Assembly (NCBI GenBank): GCA_023427705.1
Contig: JAEZAL010000046.1
Location: 1-29,178, forward strand
Length of the DNA: 29,178 nt
Direction: 5' to 3'
DNA from: Bacillota bacterium
GTDB lineage: Bacteria > Bacillota > Clostridia > Clostridiales > Clostridiaceae
The notes beneath the pieces are model-generated. The model was given only the letters and a program-made list of their open reading frames with translations. It was not told where the DNA came from and ran no database searches. Below, one piece after another: positions 22,511 to 29,178 of the stretch. Made by a program: the position numbers and the translations under genes. Each line of letters begins with the position of its first letter. The stretch's first letter is position 1.

Positions 22511-23569
22511 TTATTGTTTTCCAATAAGTTTATTAAGTATTTCTTCAACAGATGATATTTTATTTATTCTATATGCATTAGCACCACAAAATACTAATCC
22601 ATTTTCAACATCACCTTTTACAGCCTTAATTAAAGCTGAACTTATGCAATATGGTGTGCTTGCAGGATTACATGGAATTAAGCAATCATAACATTTAGTT
22701 ATTTTTACTCTTTGAGTTTTTAAGGTTTCTGTCAATTTATTTTTGATGGCTCTTCCAGGCATACCTACTGGACTTATTGTAAGCTCAATATCTTCTTTTT
22801 TGCAATTTACAAAAGCATTTTTAAAGTTAATGTGAGCATCACATTCATGGGTTGCTACAAATTGAGTTGCAACTTGAACTCCACTAGCACCAAGGTTTAA
22901 ATATTTCATCATATCTTCATGAGTAAATACTCCACCTGCTACAATTACTGGTATAGGTTTATTAAATTCATTTTCAAAATTTTTAACTTCTTCTATTACG
23001 CTTTGAACATTTTTATCAAAGCTAATTGTTTCATCTTCTATTTTATCTTTTTTGAAACCTAGGTGTCCTCCAGCCATTGGCCCTTCAACAATTACTGCAT
23101 CAGCTGTTCTATTAAAGTGTTTTTTCCAGTAAGTAAGTACTATTCGTGCAGCTTTTGATGATGAAACAATTGGAGCTATCTTTATTGAACTACCTTTTGT
23201 TATTTCTGGTAAGTTTAAAGGTAATCCAGCACCTGAAATTATGAGGTCTGCCCCTGCTTCTATAGCAGTCTTTACATGCTCTATATAGTTATTCATTGCA
23301 ACCATAACATTAACACCAATTATTCCATTAGAGCTTATTTCTTTTGCTCTTTTTATATGTTTAGTTAATCCTCGTATATTAGCTGCTAAAGTATTTTTTT
23401 CAAAATCTTCTTCAAGATATCCTGGATGAGCAGCTGATACTACACCTATAGCTCCATGTTTTGCAACGTTTCCAGCAAGGTTTGAGAGTGATACACCAAC
23501 TCCCATTCCCCCTTGAATTATTGGTATATTAGCTACTAAATCTCCTATTTTTAATGGTTTAATATTCAT
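22511..23569 (-). CDS. Nitronate monooxygenase/FabK-like flavoprotein with C-terminal Cys cluster
   Basis: 352 residues. FMN TIM-barrel motifs of the 2-nitropropane dioxygenase/FabK family: PIIQGGMGVGVSLSNLAGNV (17-36), IGVNVMVAMNN, GADLIISGAGLPLNLPE, VEGPMAGGHLG with the conserved His, IPVIVAGGVFTHEDMMKYL and GASGVQVATQFVATHECDA. It is about 45 residues longer than the FabK in this window. The extra part holds KCYDCLIPCNPASTPYC, a C-x2-C-x3-C-x7-C array, plus a later VFCGANAYRI, not typical of FabK. The array could bind a metal or an Fe-S cluster. The substrate is unknown: nitronate oxidation, or reduction of an acyl thioester, are both possible. The ATG follows AAGGAGGAG. It is divergent from the bioY-fab operon and shares its palindromic upstream region. 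Confidence 0.85.
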   Translation of the reverse strand: MNIKPLKIGDLVANIPIIQGGMGVGVSLSNLAGNVAKHGAIGVVSAAHPGYLEEDFEKNTLAANIRGLTKHIKRAKEISSNGIIGVNVMVAMNNYIEHVKTAIEAGADLIISGAGLPLNLPEITKGSSIKIAPIVSSSKAARIVLTYWKKHFNRTADAVIVEGPMAGGHLGFKKDKIEDETISFDKNVQSVIEEVKNFENEFNKPIPVIVAGGVFTHEDMMKYLNLGASGVQVATQFVATHECDAHINFKNAFVNCKKEDIELTISPVGMPGRAIKNKLTETLKTQRVKITKCYDCLIPCNPASTPYCISSALIKAVKGDVENGLVFCGANAYRINKISSVEEILNKLIGKQ

Positions 23570-23581
23570 AATCTCCTCCTT

Positions 23582-23630
23582 TTATACTATTAATATTACT
23601 TTGATTATCAAAATATTATTAATAGTATAA
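23582..23630. promoter_or_regulatory. 49-bp near-perfect palindrome with central FabT-like box
   Basis: Two 24-bp arms (23582-23605 and 23607-23630) pair at 22 of 24 positions around base 23606. The centre reads TTTGATTATCAAA (23600-23612), very like the boxes bound by the MarR-family fatty acid regulator FabT of streptococci. The outer arms end TTATAC and GTATAA, providing -10-like sequences toward both divergent genes. It lies between the NMO-like gene and bioY-fab. Confidence 0.65.
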
Positions 23631-23676
23631 TATATGAATTTTAAAAATACAATAATAAAAAAGAATATTTTGTATA

Positions 23677-23705
23677 TTGACAAAATAAAGAAAAAATATT
23701 ATTAT
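23677..23705 (+). promoter_or_regulatory. Promoter of the bioY-fab operon
   Basis: TTGACA (23677-23682), 17 bases, TATTAT (23700-23705): a near-consensus sigma-A promoter 45 bases before the bioY ATG. The expected start point is near 23712. A further dyad, ATTTTGT (23667-23673) and ACAAAAT (23680-23686), overlaps the -35. Confidence 0.75.
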
Positions 23706-23711
23706 GATGTT

Positions 23712-23734
23712 AATATTTTGATGTTCAAAATATT
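23712..23734. promoter_or_regulatory. Second FabT-like palindrome at the bioY-fab transcription start
   Basis: AATATTTTGA (23712-23721), 3 bases, TCAAAATATT (23725-23734): perfect 10-bp arms. The core TTTGATGTTCAAA is close to TTTGATTATCAAA at 23600-23612. It begins at the predicted transcription start, a repressing position. Confidence 0.6.
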
Positions 23735-23750
23735 TGAAAGGAGTGATATA

Positions 23751-24302
23751 ATGAATCTTTCATTACGGGATAAGGTATTAATAGCGCTTTTTGCTGCTTT
23801 AACAGCAATAGGAGCATTTATTAGTATTCCTATACCGTATGTTCCGTTTACAATGCAATTTTTTTTTAGTAGTATGAGCGGCATAGTTCTAGGGTCTAAG
23901 AAAGGTGCATTATCTCAATTATTTTATGTTCTTATAGGACTTATAGGTATTCCTGTATTTACAAAAGGGGGAGGCCCTCAATATATATTTCAACCAACCT
24001 TTGGTTATTTAATTGGATTGATAATAGCAGCATTTGTAATAGGAAAAGTAGCTGAGTTGAAAAATAAAAACTTTGAAAATTTACTGATAGGAAATTTTTT
24101 GGGAATTTTTTTTATTTATCTTATTGGTGTAATTTACTTTTACTTAATAAATAAATTTTATTTAGGAACAAATATGAATATAAGTTTAGCAATTTACAAT
24201 GGATTTTTTTTAACCCTTCCTGGAGATATTACAAAATCCATAATAACAGCTTTAGTAGGTGTAAGAGTGGTTAATACAATAAAGTTAAATATACTTGCTT
24301 AA
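23751..24302 (+). CDS. bioY: Biotin transporter BioY (ECF S component)
   Basis: 183 residues, five to six hydrophobic segments. BioY signatures: ALFAALTAIGAFISIPIPYV (about 10-29), VPFTMQFFFSSMSGIVLG (about 29-46), KKGALSQLFYVLIGLIGIPV and GGPQYIFQPTFGYLIGLIIA. It binds biotin in the membrane and works with the shared ECF energy module, whose genes are not in the window. The start is ATG 23751 because AAAGGAG (23738-23743 region) precedes it at 7 bases; longer in-frame starts, such as 23634, lie upstream of the predicted promoter. It heads the fatty acid operon, 70 bases before fabH, which makes sense because acetyl-CoA carboxylase needs biotin. Confidence 0.9.
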   Translation: MNLSLRDKVLIALFAALTAIGAFISIPIPYVPFTMQFFFSSMSGIVLGSKKGALSQLFYVLIGLIGIPVFTKGGGPQYIFQPTFGYLIGLIIAAFVIGKVAELKNKNFENLLIGNFLGIFFIYLIGVIYFYLINKFYLGTNMNISLAIYNGFFLTLPGDITKSIITALVGVRVVNTIKLNILA

Positions 24303-24372
24303 ATATTTAAATTTATTTTGAAAGTAAAAATATTAGACTTAGAAATTATTTGATTTCAGAAAGAGGAGTATA

Positions 24373-25347
24373 ATGAGAGGAGTTAGAATACTTGGAATTG
24401 GTCACTATTGTCCAGAAAATATAGTTAGAAACAAGGATTTAGAAAAGATAGTTGAAACAACAAATGAATGGATAATAAAGAGAACTGGAATAAGAGAAAG
24501 AAGAATATCAACTGGAGAAGGGACTGTTGATTTAGCATATAAGGCAGCTATTAATGCTTTGAAAAATAGTAAATGCAATAAAGAAGACATAGATTTAATT
24601 ATTGTTGCAACTACTACTCCAGATAAATTAATGCCATCAACAGCTTGTAGTATTCAAGGACTTTTAGGATGTAAAAATGCAGCAGCCTTTGATATATCAG
24701 CAGCTTGTTCAGGTTTTGTATATTCTTTAATAGTTGGATCAAGTTTAATAAAAGGAACAGATAAAAAGAAAGCTTTAATTATTGGTTCTGAAGTTTTATC
24801 AAAAATAACTGACTGGTCAGACAGAAATACATGTGTATTATTTGGTGATGGAGCAGGAGCAGCAGTAATAGAACTTTCTGAAGAAGATTCAATTATAAGT
24901 ACTTGTTTTGCAGCTGATGGAGAGTTAGGTGAAAAGACTTTAGTAGCAGCTGAATTAAAATTAGACACACCATTTTCATCTAATGAATCTAATGAAAAAA
25001 GATATGTAGAAATGAAGGGTGGAGAAGTATTTAAATTTGCAGTATCTGTTTTACCAGAAATAGTGAAAGAGTTATTAGAAAAATCAAATGAGGATATAAA
25101 TAATATTAAATATATTGTTCCACATCAAGCAAATTTGAGAATAATAGATGAAGCTGCTAGAAGATTAAAAATAGATAGAGAAAAATTTTATGTTAATGTT
25201 GATAAATATGGGAATACGTCAGCAGCAAGTATTCCAATAGCATTAAGTGAATTAGTAGAAAAAGGCCTTATCAATAAAGGCGATAAAATAATATTAGCAG
25301 CTTTTGGTGGAGGATTAACCTGGGCTGGTACAATAATTAAATTTTAG
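24373..25347 (+). CDS. fabH: Beta-ketoacyl-ACP synthase III
   Basis: 324 residues, standard FabH. The catalytic triad is present: Cys112 in DISAACSGFVYSL, His251 in PHQANLRI and Asn281 in GNTSAAS. Also NEWIIKRTGIRERRI near residue 31 and the C-terminal FGGGLTWAGTII. It condenses a CoA primer (usually acetyl-CoA) with malonyl-ACP to start each fatty acid chain. The ATG follows AGAGGAG. It is the first elongation gene after bioY, with acpP 12 bases downstream. Confidence 0.97.
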   Translation: MRGVRILGIGHYCPENIVRNKDLEKIVETTNEWIIKRTGIRERRISTGEGTVDLAYKAAINALKNSKCNKEDIDLIIVATTTPDKLMPSTACSIQGLLGCKNAAAFDISAACSGFVYSLIVGSSLIKGTDKKKALIIGSEVLSKITDWSDRNTCVLFGDGAGAAVIELSEEDSIISTCFAADGELGEKTLVAAELKLDTPFSSNESNEKRYVEMKGGEVFKFAVSVLPEIVKELLEKSNEDINNIKYIVPHQANLRIIDEAARRLKIDREKFYVNVDKYGNTSAASIPIALSELVEKGLINKGDKIILAAFGGGLTWAGTIIKF

Positions 25348-25359
25348 GAGGAAAATAAA

Positions 25360-25581
25360 ATGGTATTTGAAAAAATTAAGGAAATCGTTATTGAGCAATT
25401 AGGAGTTAATGAAGAGGATGTAAAATTAGAAACTAAATTTATAGAAGATTTAGGAGCTGATTCACTAGATTTATTCCAAGTAGTTATGGAAATAGAAGAT
25501 GCTTTTAATGTAAAGGTAGAAGGGGTAGAAAAAATAAAGACTGTTGGTGATGCTGTTAAATATATTGAAAGTATTGCGTAA
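25360..25581 (+). CDS. acpP: Acyl carrier protein
   Basis: 73 residues, acidic. The phosphopantetheine serine is Ser35 in DLGADSLDLFQ, followed by the usual helix VVMEIEDAFNV. It carries the growing acyl chain between the enzymes of this cluster. AGGAGG precedes the ATG. It lies 12 bases after fabH and 35 before fabK. Confidence 0.97.
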   Translation: MVFEKIKEIVIEQLGVNEEDVKLETKFIEDLGADSLDLFQVVMEIEDAFNVKVEGVEKIKTVGDAVKYIESIA

Positions 25582-25616
25582 ATTATACTATATAAATTTA
25601 TATTGGAGGAAGACTC

Positions 25617-26543
25617 ATGGATAACAATATATGCAACTTGTTAAATATTAAATACCCTATTTTTCAGGGGGGAATGGCATGGGTTTCAGATAGTTCTCTA
25701 GCTGCAGCAGTTTCTAATGCAGGTGGTCTTGGAATAATTGCAGGGGCAAATGCTCCTGCAAGTTTTGTAAGAGAAGAAATTAAAAAAGCTAAAAAGTTAA
25801 CTGATAAACCTTTTGGAGTTAATATAATGCTATTATCTGAAAATGCAGAGGAGTTATCAAATATAGTAATAGAAGAAGGTGTAAAAGTTATTACTACAGG
25901 TGCAGGTAACCCAGGGAAATACATTGAAAAATGGAAAAGAGCAGGTATAAAGGTAATTCCAGTTGTAGCATCAGTAGCATTAGCAAAAAGAATGGAAAAA
26001 TCAGGTGCGGATGCAATTATAGCAGAAGGATGTGAATCTGGTGGACATATTGGTAAATTAACTACGTTTGTACTCATACCACAAATAGTTGATGCAGTAA
26101 GTATTCCTGTTATAGCAGCTGGTGGAATTGGAGATGGAAGAGGTGTTGCAGCAGCTTTTATGCTTGGTGCAAATGGAGTACAAATAGGAACTAGATTTTT
26201 AGTAGCAAATGAATGTACAATTCATGATAATTACAAAGAAACAATAATAAAGGCTAAAGATATAGATACAGTTGTAACAGGCAGAGCTACAGGTCATCCT
26301 GTTCAAGTTATTAAAAATAAACTTGCAAGAGAATATATGAATCTAGAAAGAGATAATTTTCCACTAGAAAAATTAGAGGAATTAGGAAAAGGAGCATTAA
26401 GAAAAGCTGTAAAAGATGGTGATATGGAAAATGGATCAATTATGGCTGGGCAAATTTCAGGACTTATAAAGAAAAGACAAAGTGCAAGAGAGATTATTGA
26501 AGAAATTTTCTTTGAATATGAAAATATTAAGAATAGCCTTTAA
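25617..26543 (+). CDS. fabK: Enoyl-ACP reductase II (FabK, FMN-dependent)
   Basis: 308 residues, the usual length. FabK motifs: IKYPIFQGGMAWVSDSSLAA (about 9-28), GVNIMLLSENAEEL, VITTGAGNPGKYIEKWK, AEGCESGGHIGKLTT (about 139-153, with the catalytic-type His), IPVIAAGGIGDGRGVAAAFM and GANGVQIGTRFLVANEC. It reduces trans-2-enoyl-ACP in the last step of each elongation round with FMN and NAD(P)H. Its position between acpP and fabD confirms the role. FabK differs from FabI in fold, so triclosan sensitivity is not expected by this enzyme. TGGAGGAAG precedes the ATG. Confidence 0.96.
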   Translation: MDNNICNLLNIKYPIFQGGMAWVSDSSLAAAVSNAGGLGIIAGANAPASFVREEIKKAKKLTDKPFGVNIMLLSENAEELSNIVIEEGVKVITTGAGNPGKYIEKWKRAGIKVIPVVASVALAKRMEKSGADAIIAEGCESGGHIGKLTTFVLIPQIVDAVSIPVIAAGGIGDGRGVAAAFMLGANGVQIGTRFLVANECTIHDNYKETIIKAKDIDTVVTGRATGHPVQVIKNKLAREYMNLERDNFPLEKLEELGKGALRKAVKDGDMENGSIMAGQISGLIKKRQSAREIIEEIFFEYENIKNSL

Positions 26544-26555
26544 GGAGAGTTAAAA

Positions 26556-27512
26556 ATGAAAATAGCATTTATTTTCTCAGGGCAAGGGTCTCAATATATA
26601 GGCATGGGTAAGGAATTATATGATAATATTTTAGTTTCAAGAGAGATCCTTGATAAATCAAAAAAATTATTAGATTTTGATATAAAAGAATTAATGTTTA
26701 ATGGAAATAAGGAAGTATTAGATATAACTGAAAACACTCAACCCGCAATTTTGATTATGTCAATTATGGCTATGAAGGCTTTAGAAGAAAAAGGAATAAA
26801 GCCTAATGTAGTATCTGGGTTAAGTCTTGGAGAATATTCAGCATTGATTGCATCAAAGGCCTTATCTTTTGAAGAAGCAATTCCCCTAATTAGAAAAAGA
26901 GGAAAGCTTATGCAAGAGGCAGTTCCAATAGGGATAGGATCAATGGTAGCAATTATGGGATTGCCTTTAGATAAAGTAAATTTTGCTATAAATAAAGCAA
27001 AAGATATTGGGGTAGTAGAGATATCTAATTATAATACTAATAATCAAATTGTTATTGGTGGAGAAAAGTTAGCAGTAGAGAGAGCAAAAGAAATATGCTT
27101 AGAGATAGGGGCAAAAAGAGCAATTGAACTTAAGGTATCAGGTCCATTTCATACATCTCTTTTAGAAAATGCTTCAATAAAGCTTAGAGAAGAATTAAAT
27201 AAAATAGAATTTAGCAAACCAGAAATTAAAATAATTTCTAATGTTACTGCTGATACTATTGAAAATAAAGATGAAATTAAAGATATACTTTGTAAACAAA
27301 TTAAGTCTTCTGTAAGATGGAGTGAAAGTGTGGATAAGATGCTTAATATGGGAGTAGATATATTTATAGAACTTGGACCAAGTAGAGTTTTAAGTGGATT
27401 TATAAAGGAAATTAGTAGAGAAAAAGGTTTGAAAATTAATATCTTTAATGTTGAAGATATAAAATCTCTAAATAAGACAATAGAAGGGATAGAAGTACTA
27501 AATGGTTGTTAA
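26556..27512 (+). CDS. fabD: Malonyl-CoA:ACP transacylase
   Basis: 318 residues. FSGQGSQYIGMGKEL (7-21) forms the oxyanion loop, the nucleophile is Ser90 in GLSLGEYSALIA, and the catalytic His199 is in SGPFHTSLL. It transfers malonyl from CoA to AcpP. The ATG follows AAGGAGAG, 12 bases after fabK. The end overlaps fabG by 11 bases, so the two are probably translationally coupled. Confidence 0.97.
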   Translation: MKIAFIFSGQGSQYIGMGKELYDNILVSREILDKSKKLLDFDIKELMFNGNKEVLDITENTQPAILIMSIMAMKALEEKGIKPNVVSGLSLGEYSALIASKALSFEEAIPLIRKRGKLMQEAVPIGIGSMVAIMGLPLDKVNFAINKAKDIGVVEISNYNTNNQIVIGGEKLAVERAKEICLEIGAKRAIELKVSGPFHTSLLENASIKLREELNKIEFSKPEIKIISNVTADTIENKDEIKDILCKQIKSSVRWSESVDKMLNMGVDIFIELGPSRVLSGFIKEISREKGLKINIFNVEDIKSLNKTIEGIEVLNGC

Positions 27513-28245
27513 TAGAAATGCAATAGTAACAGGAGGAACTAGAGGGATTGGAAAAGAAATAGCAAGAACTCTAGCAAAAAATGGAGCTAATATAGCCATT
27601 AATTATAGAAAATATAATGAAGAAGTTGAAGGCTTAATAGAGGAATTAAAAGGATTAGGAATTAAAGCTTTAGCTGTTAAGTGTGATGTTAGAAATGGCG
27701 AGGAAGTTAATAACTTCATTAAAGAAGTTAAAGAGCACTTTGGAAGTATTGATATATTAGTAAATAATGCAGGAGTAACAAAAGATGGTTTACTATTAAG
27801 AATGAGCGAAAATGATTTTAATGATGTTATTGATGTAAATTTAAAAGGGACTTTTAATATGACGAAAGCTGTGTCACCAATTATGGTTAAACAGAGATTT
27901 GGTAAAATAATTAATATTTCATCTGTAGTAGGTATAGCAGGAAATGCTGGTCAATGTAATTATGCAGCCTCTAAAGCTGGTGTAATAGGATTTTCTAAAT
28001 CAGTTGCTAGGGAGCTGGCATCAAGAAATATAAATGTCAATGTAATAGCACCAGGATATATTAATACAGAAATGACTAGTATTTTACCTGATAAGGTAAA
28101 AGAAGAGGTTTTAAAAACTATACCTATGAAAAAAATAGGTGAGCCTAAAGAGATAGCAAATTTAGCTTTATTCTTATCATCTGATTTATCAAATTATATT
28201 ACAGGTCAAGTGATAAATGTAGATGGTGGAATGGTTATGCATTAA
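27502..28245 (+). CDS. fabG: 3-oxoacyl-ACP reductase
   Basis: 247 residues, classical short-chain dehydrogenase. TGGTRGIGKE (10-19) binds the dinucleotide, with NNAG (88-91), Ser140-Ser141 and the catalytic Tyr154/Lys158 in YAASKAG, then PGYINTEM and a C-terminal GQVINVDGGM. It reduces 3-oxoacyl-ACP with NADPH. The ATG lies inside the end of fabD (11-base overlap); the ribosome binding site is weak (GAAGGGA about 10 bases before), as expected with coupling. fabF starts 14 bases downstream. Confidence 0.96.
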   Translation: MVVNRNAIVTGGTRGIGKEIARTLAKNGANIAINYRKYNEEVEGLIEELKGLGIKALAVKCDVRNGEEVNNFIKEVKEHFGSIDILVNNAGVTKDGLLLRMSENDFNDVIDVNLKGTFNMTKAVSPIMVKQRFGKIINISSVVGIAGNAGQCNYAASKAGVIGFSKSVARELASRNINVNVIAPGYINTEMTSILPDKVKEEVLKTIPMKKIGEPKEIANLALFLSSDLSNYITGQVINVDGGMVMH

Positions 28246-28259
28246 AGGAGAGAATTAAT

Positions 28260-29178
28260 ATGAAAAGAAGAGTTGTGGTTACAGGCTTAGGAGCTATAAC
28301 ACCAATAGGTAACTCCATTAATAGCTTTTGGAATTCTGTAAAGGAAGGAAAAAATGGAATAGATACAATTACATGTTTTGATACGGAAGATTTTAAAGTG
28401 AAAGTGGCAGCAGAAGTAAAGGATTTTAATGCAGAAGAATATTTAGGTAAAAAAGATGCAAAAAGATTAGATAGATTTATACAATTTGCTTTAATATCTG
28501 CAAAAGAGTGTATAAAGGATAGCAATATAGACTTAAATTCCATTGATAGAGAGAGAATTGGAGTAATCTTTAGTTCTGGAATTGGAGGACTTATAACTAT
28601 TGAAGAGCAAATGACGAATTTAATCACTAGAGGACCTAATAGAGTATCACCTTTAGCAATTCCTACTATAATTTCAAATATGGCAGCTGGAGCAATTGCT
28701 ATAGAATTAGGAGTTCAGGGAACTTGTGTAAGTATAACAACTGCATGTGCATCATCAACACATAGTATTGGTGAAGCTTATAGAAGTATAAAGGATGGAT
28801 ACTTAGATAGAGCTATAGTTGGAGGAACAGAAGCTTCAATTTGTAAATTTGGTATTTCAGGATTTCAATCTATGACTGCTCTTAGTAAAAGTGAAGATAT
28901 TAATAGAGCATCTATTCCATTTGATAAAGATAGACATGGCTTTGTAATGGGAGAAGGTGCAGGAGCATTATTATTAGAAGACTTAGAAAGTGCTTTAAGT
29001 AGAGGAGCTAAAATTTATGGAGAAGTAGTTGGGTATGGAACTACATGTGATGCTCATCATATTACTTCACCTAGATTAGATGGAGATGGAGCTTATAGAG
29101 CTATGAGAGATGCAATAAAAGAGGCTAATATAAATCCTAATGACATTGGATATATAAATGCACATGGTACTTCAACAG
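28260..29178 (+). CDS. fabF: Beta-ketoacyl-ACP synthase II, 3' end outside window
   Basis: 306 residues are visible, open to the edge; a complete FabF has about 410. The start ATG at 28260 follows AAGGAGAG. Visible motifs: RRVVVTGLGAITPIGN at the N-terminus, active-site Cys163 in TTACASSTHSIGEA, FDKDRHGFVMGEGAGALLLE (about 221-240), and the first catalytic His in INAHGTST at the very end of the window. It elongates acyl-ACP with malonyl-ACP. In related clostridial clusters accB, fabZ and the other acc genes usually follow, but that is beyond this sequence. Confidence 0.95.
   Translation, partial: MKRRVVVTGLGAITPIGNSINSFWNSVKEGKNGIDTITCFDTEDFKVKVAAEVKDFNAEEYLGKKDAKRLDRFIQFALISAKECIKDSNIDLNSIDRERIGVIFSSGIGGLITIEEQMTNLITRGPNRVSPLAIPTIISNMAAGAIAIELGVQGTCVSITTACASSTHSIGEAYRSIKDGYLDRAIVGGTEASICKFGISGFQSMTALSKSEDINRASIPFDKDRHGFVMGEGAGALLLEDLESALSRGAKIYGEVVGYGTTCDAHHITSPRLDGDGAYRAMRDAIKEANINPNDIGYINAHGTST

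Noticed and set aside
23634..23750. Longer N-terminus for BioY
   Set aside because: It would begin upstream of the predicted promoter and lacks a ribosome binding site, while AAAGGAG precedes the ATG at 23751; the extension also spans the operator.
25664..26077. 137-codon antisense frame inside fabK
   Set aside because: Shadow of a strongly conserved gene with no start signals; the same holds for antisense frames in fabH, the end of fabF and the reductase gene.
1..29178. CRISPR array, prophage, transposase, tRNA or rRNA genes
   Set aside because: None recognised by eye on either strand; the repeats found are single hairpins or dispersed pairs, not regularly spaced.

Overview
The window is very AT-rich, with A/T-ending codons, strong AGGAGG-type ribosome binding sites and many hairpin/T-run terminators. 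With FabK-type fatty acid synthesis and a thioredoxin reductase of the pyridine-nucleotide-independent clostridial kind, this points to an anaerobic Firmicute, most likely Clostridium sensu stricto. The species cannot be named from the sequence alone. No phage, insertion sequence, CRISPR array, tRNA or rRNA was seen; this looks like a chromosomal backbone segment.

Layout. (1) 1-4.35 kb: the 3' end of an unrecognised gene, a DUF378 membrane protein, an Lrp/AsnC regulator, a small membrane protein, a PHP-fold protein that has lost nearly all its metal ligands, a gamma-carbonic-anhydrase-like protein and the S1-domain protein CvfB. (2) 4.38-6.73 kb: a three-gene polar amino acid ABC importer behind a promoter that carries a perfect palindrome. 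(3) 7.0-10.6 kb: a CPBP membrane protease with atypical codon use and a convergent Ca2+-type P-ATPase. (4) 10.7-12.9 kb: YaaR and an ABC exporter. (5) 12.97-14.35 kb: a thioredoxin/flavin thioredoxin reductase operon. The reductase lacks both NADPH-binding motifs, and a CsoR/CstR-like palindrome lies at the predicted transcription start. (6) 14.5-16.3 kb: a divergent oleate hydratase family protein with an N-terminal hydrophobic segment. (7) 16.47-22.5 kb: a VanW protein, then a hexuronate operon (uxuA-uxuB-uxaC) with a divergent AraC-type regulator. (8) 22.5 kb to the end: a nitronate monooxygenase/FabK-like gene divergent from bioY-fabH-acpP-fabK-fabD-fabG-fabF (fabF runs off the end). The two arms share a 49-bp near-perfect palindrome centred on a FabT-like box, and a second FabT-like palindrome sits at the predicted bioY start point.

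How the genes work together. Region 8 makes the type II fatty acid elongation machinery. BioY imports biotin, the cofactor of acetyl-CoA carboxylase, whose genes commonly follow fabF in such clusters. Region 7 converts fructuronate/tagaturonate-type intermediates to 2-keto-3-deoxygluconate, but no transporter, KDG kinase or KDPG aldolase is present in the window. Region 5 supplies reduced thioredoxin, probably from ferredoxin. An ~80-bp intergenic repeat ending in an AAACTCC/GGAGTTT hairpin occurs after two operons, with related hairpins in a third intergenic region.

The strongest leads are the FabT-like operators linking a FabK paralogue and biotin uptake to fatty acid synthesis, the CsoR/CstR-like control of a ferredoxin-type thioredoxin system, and two enzyme-fold proteins missing expected catalytic residues (PHP and oleate hydratase).
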